Shown one piece after another: positions 58,898 through 64,000 of a stretch of 64,000 nt of DNA. The position numbers were made by a program, and so were the translations under genes. The notes beneath the pieces were generated by a model that was not told the origin of the DNA, did not search any database, and saw only the letters and a program-made list of their open reading frames with translations. The stretch's first letter is position 1. Each line of letters starts with the position of its first letter. This DNA comes from Streptomyces iconiensis (GTDB taxonomy: Bacteria; Actinomycetota; Actinomycetes; Streptomycetales; Streptomycetaceae): the NCBI RefSeq assembly GCF_028657195.3, contig NZ_JANCPR020000017.1, positions 112,640 through 176,639 on the forward strand, read 5' to 3'.

Positions 58898-60316
58898 ATG
58901 CGTGGTTCCACCCAGATCCTCGTCATCGGGGGAGGCCCCGCCGGATCGACGGCGGCGGGACTGCTGGCCAAGGACGGCTTCGAGGTCACCCTGCTGGAGC
59001 GCGACCAGTTCCCCCGCTACCACATCGGCGAGTCGATCCTCCCCTCGTGCCGGCCGATCCTCGAACTCCTGGGCGTCTGGGACAAGGTGGAGGCCCACGG
59101 CTTCCAGCCCAAGGGCGGCGCCTACTTCTTCTGGGGCCCCGAGGAGTGGGAGGTCAAGTTCGACAGCCTCGGAGACGACGGCAGCAACGCCTGGCAGGTC
59201 ATCCGCTCCGAGTTCGACGAGCTGCTCCTGCGGCACGCCGTCTCGCTCGGCGTCGAGGTCCACGAGAACGTCGGCGTCAAGGAGCTGGAGTTCGACGGGG
59301 AGCGGCCCGTCGCCGCGCGGTGGGCCGACACCAAGAACCCCTCGCACCACGGCCGTATCGCCTTCGACTACGTCATCGACGCCTCAGGGCGCGGCGGTGT
59401 GCTGGCCGCCAAGCACATGAAGAACCGCGAGTACCACGAGATCTTCCGCAATGTCGCCGCGTGGACGTACTGGAAGGACGTCAAGCCGCTCGACCGCGGC
59501 CCCGAGGGCGCCATCGCCGTGTGCTCGGCCCCCGACGGCTGGTTCTGGGTCATCCCCCTCCACGACGGCACCACCAGCATCGGCCTGGTCACCGGGCGGG
59601 ACATCTTCAACGAGAAGAAGAACAGCCTCGGCGGCGTCCAGGAGGTCTACGACAAGGCGCTCGGCGAGTGCGCCGTCGTACAGGACCTGCTCACCGGCGC
59701 CGAACAGGTCGCCGGAATGAAGGTCGAACAGGACTACTCCTACACCGCGGAGAACTTCGGCAAGCCCGGCTATCTGATGTGCGGCGACGCCGCCTGCTTC
59801 CTGGACCCGCTGCTCTCCACCGGCGTCCACCTGGCCACCTACAGCGCCATGCTCGCCAGCGCCACCGTCGCCAGCGTCCTCCGCGGCGAGGCGGCGGAGG
59901 ACGAGGCGTGGGAGTTCTTCAACACCGTCTACCGGCACGCCTACGAGCGGCTGCTGGTGCTGGTCTCGGTGTTCTACGAGAGCTACCGGGGCAAGGAACA
60001 CCACTTCTACAACGCGCAGAAGCTCACCCAGAGCCAGCGCGACGGGCTCAACCTCCAGGACGCCTTCGACCGCATCATCACCGGCATCGCCGACCTGGAC
60101 GACGCGCAGGACGTCTACGCCAGCGTGCACGCGCACCTGAACGGGGCCGAGAGCGGTGACCCCAACCCGCTCGCCAACCTCAACAAGGTCCACGAGCAGA
60201 AGCAGGCCCCCATGAGCGCCGGCAACGCCGTCGGCGGTCTGTACCTGTCCTTCAGGCCCCGTCTGCACCTGGCCCGGACGGAGCCGGCCCGAGCAGAGGG
60301 AGAAACCCCGGCATGA
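58898..60316 (+). CDS. FAD-dependent halogenase
   Basis: A 472-aa flavin halogenase/monooxygenase of the phenol- or pyrrole-type group. It has GGGPAGSTAAGLL (FAD motif, about 10-22), RYHIGESILPS, and the halogenase hallmark W-x-W-x-I-P in DGWFWVIPLHDG. FLDPLLSTGVHLA is also typical of this family. It would chlorinate an electron-rich ring with FADH2, O2 and halide; the FMN/FAD reductase could be the one at 34596. ATG 58898 follows GGAG. Its stop overlaps the transporter start (ATGA). Confidence 0.94.
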   Translation: MRGSTQILVIGGGPAGSTAAGLLAKDGFEVTLLERDQFPRYHIGESILPSCRPILELLGVWDKVEAHGFQPKGGAYFFWGPEEWEVKFDSLGDDGSNAWQVIRSEFDELLLRHAVSLGVEVHENVGVKELEFDGERPVAARWADTKNPSHHGRIAFDYVIDASGRGGVLAAKHMKNREYHEIFRNVAAWTYWKDVKPLDRGPEGAIAVCSAPDGWFWVIPLHDGTTSIGLVTGRDIFNEKKNSLGGVQEVYDKALGECAVVQDLLTGAEQVAGMKVEQDYSYTAENFGKPGYLMCGDAACFLDPLLSTGVHLATYSAMLASATVASVLRGEAAEDEAWEFFNTVYRHAYERLLVLVSVFYESYRGKEHHFYNAQKLTQSQRDGLNLQDAFDRIITGIADLDDAQDVYASVHAHLNGAESGDPNPLANLNKVHEQKQAPMSAGNAVGGLYLSFRPRLHLARTEPARAEGETPA

Positions 60317-61872
60317 CAGCCCCCGCTCACGCCGAGTCGCCGGGCGACGGCTCCCCGGTCTCCATGCGGCCGTGGCCCCGCTGGTTCCGCACCCTGTTCC
60401 TGAGCGATCTGTGGGAGCGCTTCGGCTTCTTCGGCATGCAGGCCATCCTCGTGCTGTTCGCCGTCGCCCCCCGCGACGAGGGCGGACTCGGCCTCGGCAA
60501 GGCCGACGCCGCCGCGCTCTTCGGCGCCTGGATCGGGCTCGCCTTCATGCTGTGCCTGCCCGGCGGCTGGGTGGCCGACCGGATACTCGGGCCGCGCCGC
60601 ACCCTCGTGCTCGGCGCCGCCATCACCACGGCGGGCCATTTCGCGCTGGCCACACCGCTGCTGTGGCTCACCCCCGTCGCGCTGATCCTGCTCGCCGTCG
60701 GCATGGGCCTGTACAAGCCCAACCATCAGGCCATGCTCAACCTGATGTTCCGCGAGAGCGGACGCCGTGAGGCGGGCATCTCCCTCATCTACGTCGGCAT
60801 CCAGGTCAGCGCGCTCACCTCCCCGCTCATCGCCGGGTTCCTCGGCGAACGCGTCGACTGGCGGCTCGGGTTCGCCGTCTCCGGTACGGCCATGCTCATC
60901 GGCACGGTCCAAGTCGCCCTGGCACAGCGGCAGTTCGAGGGGGTCGGCGAACGCCCCGGGCGTCCGCTCAAGGCGCCCGAGGCCCGCCGCGCCAAGCGGC
61001 TCACGGGCCTCACCCTCGCCGTCGTCGTTCTGCTGCTGAGCGGCATGCTCGCCGCCGGCGGACTCACGGCAGGCAGCGGCATCGCGCTCGTCGGCATGGC
61101 CTCGATCGTCGCGCCCGTCGTCGGCTACACCGTGCTCTACCGCAACCGCGAACTGCGGCCCGACGACCGCAGACGGCTGCGCTCCTTCCTGTGGATCTTC
61201 CTGGGCTCGACGCTGTTCTGGTCGCTGATCGCACAGGACGGCTCCGCGCTCACGCTGTTCGCCAAGCACTCCACCGACCGCGACGTCTTCGGCTTCGAGG
61301 TGCCCGTCAGCTGGCTCCAGTCCGCGACCCCGCTGTTCATCCTCGTACTCGCCCCGCTCTGCGCCTGGTTCCTGCTCCGGCACGGCGGCGGACGCGCGGG
61401 GGTGCCGGCGAAGTTCTCGGCCGGGCTGCTGCTCACCGGCGCCAGCTTCCTGATCATGGCGCTCGCCGCGGGGCTCGCCTCCGGGGACTCCAAGGTCTCC
61501 CCGCTGTGGCTGATCGTCGTCTACTTCATGCACGCCTGCGGCGAACTCATCGTCGCCGCCGTCGGTATCGCCGCCGTCGCCGATGTGCTGCCGCGCCGCT
61601 TCATCGGGCACATGCTCGGCGTGCTGTGGCTGTTCGCCGCGCTCGGCGGCGGTGCCGGCAGCGGCCTCGTACGGCTCATCGACGTCGTTCCCGAGTACCT
61701 CTACTACCTCCTGCTCGCCGTGCTGGCGCTGTCCGTCGGCGGCGTCCTGGCGCTGCGCAGGCACGCCGTCGCACGCGGTCTGGCCCCGTTGACCGCCGAG
61801 GAGGCGGCAGCCTCGGCACCGCCCGACGACCCGGACGCGCGCGAGCCAGTCAAGGAAGGCAACCCCGTATGA
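60313..61872 (+). CDS. POT/PTR2-family proton-coupled transporter
   Basis: A 519-aa MFS-related transporter. DLWERFGFFGMQAILVLF is the ExxER-like first-helix motif of proton-dependent oligopeptide transporters. About 12-14 hydrophobic segments follow, with ADRILGPRR in loop 2-3. POT proteins usually take up di- and tripeptides or peptide-like molecules; here translation is coupled to a halogenase and an O-methyltransferase, which is unusual and suggests transport of the product or a precursor. Confidence 0.85.
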   Translation: MTAPAHAESPGDGSPVSMRPWPRWFRTLFLSDLWERFGFFGMQAILVLFAVAPRDEGGLGLGKADAAALFGAWIGLAFMLCLPGGWVADRILGPRRTLVLGAAITTAGHFALATPLLWLTPVALILLAVGMGLYKPNHQAMLNLMFRESGRREAGISLIYVGIQVSALTSPLIAGFLGERVDWRLGFAVSGTAMLIGTVQVALAQRQFEGVGERPGRPLKAPEARRAKRLTGLTLAVVVLLLSGMLAAGGLTAGSGIALVGMASIVAPVVGYTVLYRNRELRPDDRRRLRSFLWIFLGSTLFWSLIAQDGSALTLFAKHSTDRDVFGFEVPVSWLQSATPLFILVLAPLCAWFLLRHGGGRAGVPAKFSAGLLLTGASFLIMALAAGLASGDSKVSPLWLIVVYFMHACGELIVAAVGIAAVADVLPRRFIGHMLGVLWLFAALGGGAGSGLVRLIDVVPEYLYYLLLAVLALSVGGVLALRRHAVARGLAPLTAEEAAASAPPDDPDAREPVKEGNPV

Positions 61873-62915
61873 CGCTCACCAGCGACGCCCCGGCGCCCGG
61901 CACAGGGCCCGGTGGCGACCCCAACGATCCAGGCGGCATCGCCCGGCTGGGCCTCGGCTTCGCCTCGGCCAAGCTGCTGCTGAGCGCCCTGGAACTCGGC
62001 GTGTTCAGCGCGCTGGCCGGGACAGCCGACGGCACGGCCGAGGCCGAGGAACTGCGCGCCGCGCTCGGGCTCCACCCCCGCGCGGCGTCCGACTTCTTCG
62101 ACGCGCTCACCGCCGCCGGGCTCCTGGAGCGCCACCACGGCCGCTACCGCAACACCGGGGCCGCCCAGCGCCACCTGGTGCGCGGCCCCGGCTACGCGGG
62201 CGGGTTCCTGGAGGGCGCCAACTTCGTGCTCTACCCGGCATGGGGCCGGCTGACCGAGGCGCTGCGCACCGGACAGCCGCAGGCCGAGGGCGACTTCGAG
62301 GCCATGCTGAGCGACCCGCAGGCACGCCGGATGTTCCTGGCGATGCAGGACTCGCTCAGCCAGCCGCTGATCCCGCACCTGCTGGACGCGCTCGACTGGG
62401 ACGGCTTCGCCACCCTCACCGATGTGGGCGGCGCCCGCGGCAACCTGACGGGCCAGATCCTGCGCGCACGGCCCGGGCTGCGGGGCACGGTCTTCGACCG
62501 CCCGCAGAACGCCGGGCCGTGCGCCGAGCACACCGCGGGGCTGGGCGTCGCCGACCGGGTCACCTTCACCGGCGGCGACTTCTTCACCGATCCGCTGCCC
62601 CCCGCCGATGTCGTGGTCATCGGCCATGTGCTGGCCGACTTCTCCCGCGACGAGCGCAGAACGCTGATCGAGAAGGCGTACACCGCCGTCAACGACGGGG
62701 GCGCGCTGCTCGTCTACGACCCCATGAACGGCGACAGGCCCGACCTGGCGTCGCTGATCGCCAGCCTGCACATGCTCGTGATGACACCGGCGGGCGCCGG
62801 TTACCACCCGGGCCACTGCACCGGGTGGATGGAGCAGGCCGGGTTCCGCGACGTGAGCGAGCGCCGGCTCCCGCTGGGCAACACCCTGCTGACCGCGCGG
62901 AAACCGGCGGTCTGA
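61869..62915 (+). CDS. SAM-dependent O-methyltransferase, second
   Basis: A 348-aa O-methyltransferase of the TcmO/DnrK family: winged-helix N-domain (LGLHPRAASDFFDALTAAGLLE), TLTDVGGARGNLTGQIL (SAM motif, about 188), GDFFTDPLPPADVVVIGHVLADF, and GALLVYDPM. The usual catalytic His is in the GHVL segment. ATG overlaps the transporter stop. It is only moderately similar to the one at 50443, so each probably methylates a different hydroxyl. Confidence 0.92.
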   Translation: MTLTSDAPAPGTGPGGDPNDPGGIARLGLGFASAKLLLSALELGVFSALAGTADGTAEAEELRAALGLHPRAASDFFDALTAAGLLERHHGRYRNTGAAQRHLVRGPGYAGGFLEGANFVLYPAWGRLTEALRTGQPQAEGDFEAMLSDPQARRMFLAMQDSLSQPLIPHLLDALDWDGFATLTDVGGARGNLTGQILRARPGLRGTVFDRPQNAGPCAEHTAGLGVADRVTFTGGDFFTDPLPPADVVVIGHVLADFSRDERRTLIEKAYTAVNDGGALLVYDPMNGDRPDLASLIASLHMLVMTPAGAGYHPGHCTGWMEQAGFRDVSERRLPLGNTLLTARKPAV

Positions 62916-62977
62916 GCGCGGCCAGGGGCACCGGTACGGACTACGGACTTCCGCCACAGACCAGACAGGAGACCACC

Positions 62978-63856
62978 GTGGAGATCGGAGTGGGCCTGCC
63001 CACCACCGTGCCCGACGTCGACGGGCAGCGGCTCGTCGAGTGGGCCGGGCGTGCCGAGGAGCACGGCTTTTCCACCCTGGGCGTGCTCGACCGGCTCGTC
63101 TACGACAACTACGAATCGCTCGTCTCGCTCGCCGCGGCAGCCGCCGTGACCCGGCGGATCAAGCTCGCGACGACGATCCTGCTCGCCGCCTACCGGCCGG
63201 GCACCCCGCTGCTGGCCAAACAGCTCGCCACGGTCCACGAGATCTCCGGCGGGCGGCTGGTGGTGGGGGTCGCCGCGGGCGGACGCGAGGACGACTTCCG
63301 TGCCACCGGAGTGCCCTACCACGACCGGGGGCGCCGCCTGGACGCCGCCCTGGCCGAGCTGCGCGACATCTGGGACGGCAAGGACACACACTCCGGCGTC
63401 GCCGGTATCGGCCCCCGGCCCGGCGGCTCCGGCCCCGGCTCCGGCCCCGAGATCATCGTTGGCGGCCATACGCCGGCCGCCATGCGCCGTGCGGCGCGGC
63501 ACGCCAACGGCTGGATAGCGGGCGGCAGTTCGGCCACCGCCTACGCCGACCTCGCCGGGCAGGCGCGCGCCGCCTGGCGCGCGCAGGACAGGGCCGACCG
63601 GCCCCGGCTGGTCGCGCTCGTCTACGCGTGCCTGGGGCCCGGCGCCGCGTCCACGGCCGAGAGCTATCTGCGCGACTACTACGCCTTCATCGGGCCCAAG
63701 GCCGAGATGGCGGCCAAGGCGGTCATCACCGAAGCCCAGGCACTGCGCGAGACCGCCGCAGCGTACGCGGCGGCCGGCTGTGACGAGCTGCTGGTCTTCC
63801 CGTGCAGCGCCGAGCCGGCCCAGCTCGATCTGCTGGCCGAGGCGGCCCTGGGCTGA
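62978..63856 (+). CDS. LLM-class (F420/FMN-dependent) oxidoreductase
   Basis: A 292-aa TIM-barrel luciferase-like monooxygenase/F420-dependent reductase: VEIGVGLPTTVPDVDG, GVLDRLVYDNYE, LATTILLAAYRPG, ISGGRLVVGVAAGGREDDFR and PEIIVGGHTP. These strands match the LLM barrel, and the AGG(R/W) loop binds the cofactor. The choice of F420 or FMN cannot be made from sequence alone. GTG 62978 follows ACAGGAG. It closes the halogenase operon and may reduce or oxidise a quinone. Confidence 0.9.
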   Translation: MEIGVGLPTTVPDVDGQRLVEWAGRAEEHGFSTLGVLDRLVYDNYESLVSLAAAAAVTRRIKLATTILLAAYRPGTPLLAKQLATVHEISGGRLVVGVAAGGREDDFRATGVPYHDRGRRLDAALAELRDIWDGKDTHSGVAGIGPRPGGSGPGSGPEIIVGGHTPAAMRRAARHANGWIAGGSSATAYADLAGQARAAWRAQDRADRPRLVALVYACLGPGAASTAESYLRDYYAFIGPKAEMAAKAVITEAQALRETAAAYAAAGCDELLVFPCSAEPAQLDLLAEAALG

Positions 63857-64000
63857 GGTGGCCCCGGGCCGAGCTGACTCCGGCCCGAGTTGGCCCCGGC
63901 CGAGGCGGCCCGGGCCGAAGCGGTACGGGAGTGAGGTGGCCCCGGGCCGAAGACCTCGCGGGGATGAGGGCCCCGCGATCCCCGCGGCGGCGGGGGGGGG
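63857..64000. other. Terminal non-coding region ending in poly-G
   Basis: After the LLM gene, degenerate GC-rich repeats (GAGGTGGCCCCGGGCCGA and similar, 63857-63950) are followed by GGCGGCGGGGGGGGG at the window end. The poly-G run may be an assembly edge or a sequencing artefact. No gene is seen here. Confidence 0.5.

Noticed and set aside
1..64000. tRNA or rRNA genes, insertion sequences, attachment sites
   Set aside because: I looked for tRNA-like cloverleaf ends, transposase motifs and long terminal repeats and saw none; the search was by eye and could miss a tRNA.

Overview
The window is about 64 kb of very GC-rich DNA with strong third-position G/C bias, many GTG starts, chains of 1-4 bp stop/start overlaps, SARP regulators and Tat-type signal peptides. 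This points to a streptomycete-type actinobacterium. Almost all of it looks like one large aromatic polyketide (type II PKS) biosynthetic locus. I cannot name a known cluster with this gene set. The window ends in a poly-G run that may be a contig edge.

Left flank and regulation (1-6.8 kb): a partial sensor kinase, then an unexpected RiPP-like pair (a YcaO/E1-like fusion protein and a 118-aa candidate precursor with a nitrile-hydratase-like leader). Two SARP regulators follow, separated by a type II thioesterase that carries an odd Tyr-rich pentapeptide tail. At 6.8-11.2 kb a cassette encodes a putative ATP-grasp protein, a protein I tentatively place in DUF6002, and, divergently, an aldehyde-dehydrogenase-fold protein. 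A triplet of 7-bp repeats spaced exactly 11 bp apart, the SARP-box pattern, lies between the two transcription units.

Polyketide core (11.3-25.1 kb): ACP, KS-alpha, KS-beta (chain-length factor), two ketoreductases, a TcmI-like cyclase, a cupin cyclase, an SRPBCC aromatase/cyclase, two SchA/CurD-like proteins, two small ABM oxygenases, two DUF1772 membrane proteins and a Tat-exported multicopper oxidase. These are followed by a complete acetyl-CoA carboxylase (fused AccD-AccA, BCCP, biotin carboxylase) that would feed malonyl-CoA. Three different cyclase types plus a ketoreductase suggest a pentangular-type (multi-ring) polyphenol.

Transport and inserts (25.1-34.5 kb): a TetR/MFS pair with a vestigial RidA-like reading frame, an MMPL exporter coupled to a methyltransferase, a decayed MarR-family gene, and a small block of generic regulators (HATPase, resolvase-like, HTH/TPR, DUF218) that does not look biosynthetic.

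Second assembly line (34.6-45.1 kb, all minus strand): ACP, acyl-CoA dehydrogenase, an aberrant dehydrogenase-like protein, UbiG-like methyltransferase, SRPBCC protein, a type III PKS, two glutamate-1-semialdehyde-aminomutase-like PLP enzymes, an acyl-AMP ligase and an FMN reductase. It probably makes an amino-substituted acyl or aromatic unit that is joined to, or primes, the type II product. This is the most unusual part of the window.

Tailoring and export (45.4-63.9 kb): a Tat-exported protein of unknown function, an SDR, a second multicopper oxidase, two P450s (one lacking the I-helix acidic residue), two O-methyltransferases, an FAD monooxygenase, an FAD halogenase, an F420/LLM-type oxidoreductase, MFS, POT and MMPL transporters, and an exported VOC-fold protein that could bind the product. 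Together these predict a chlorinated, O-methylated, oxidised polyphenol. Short tandem repeats of 14-20 bp recur between genes across the whole locus.
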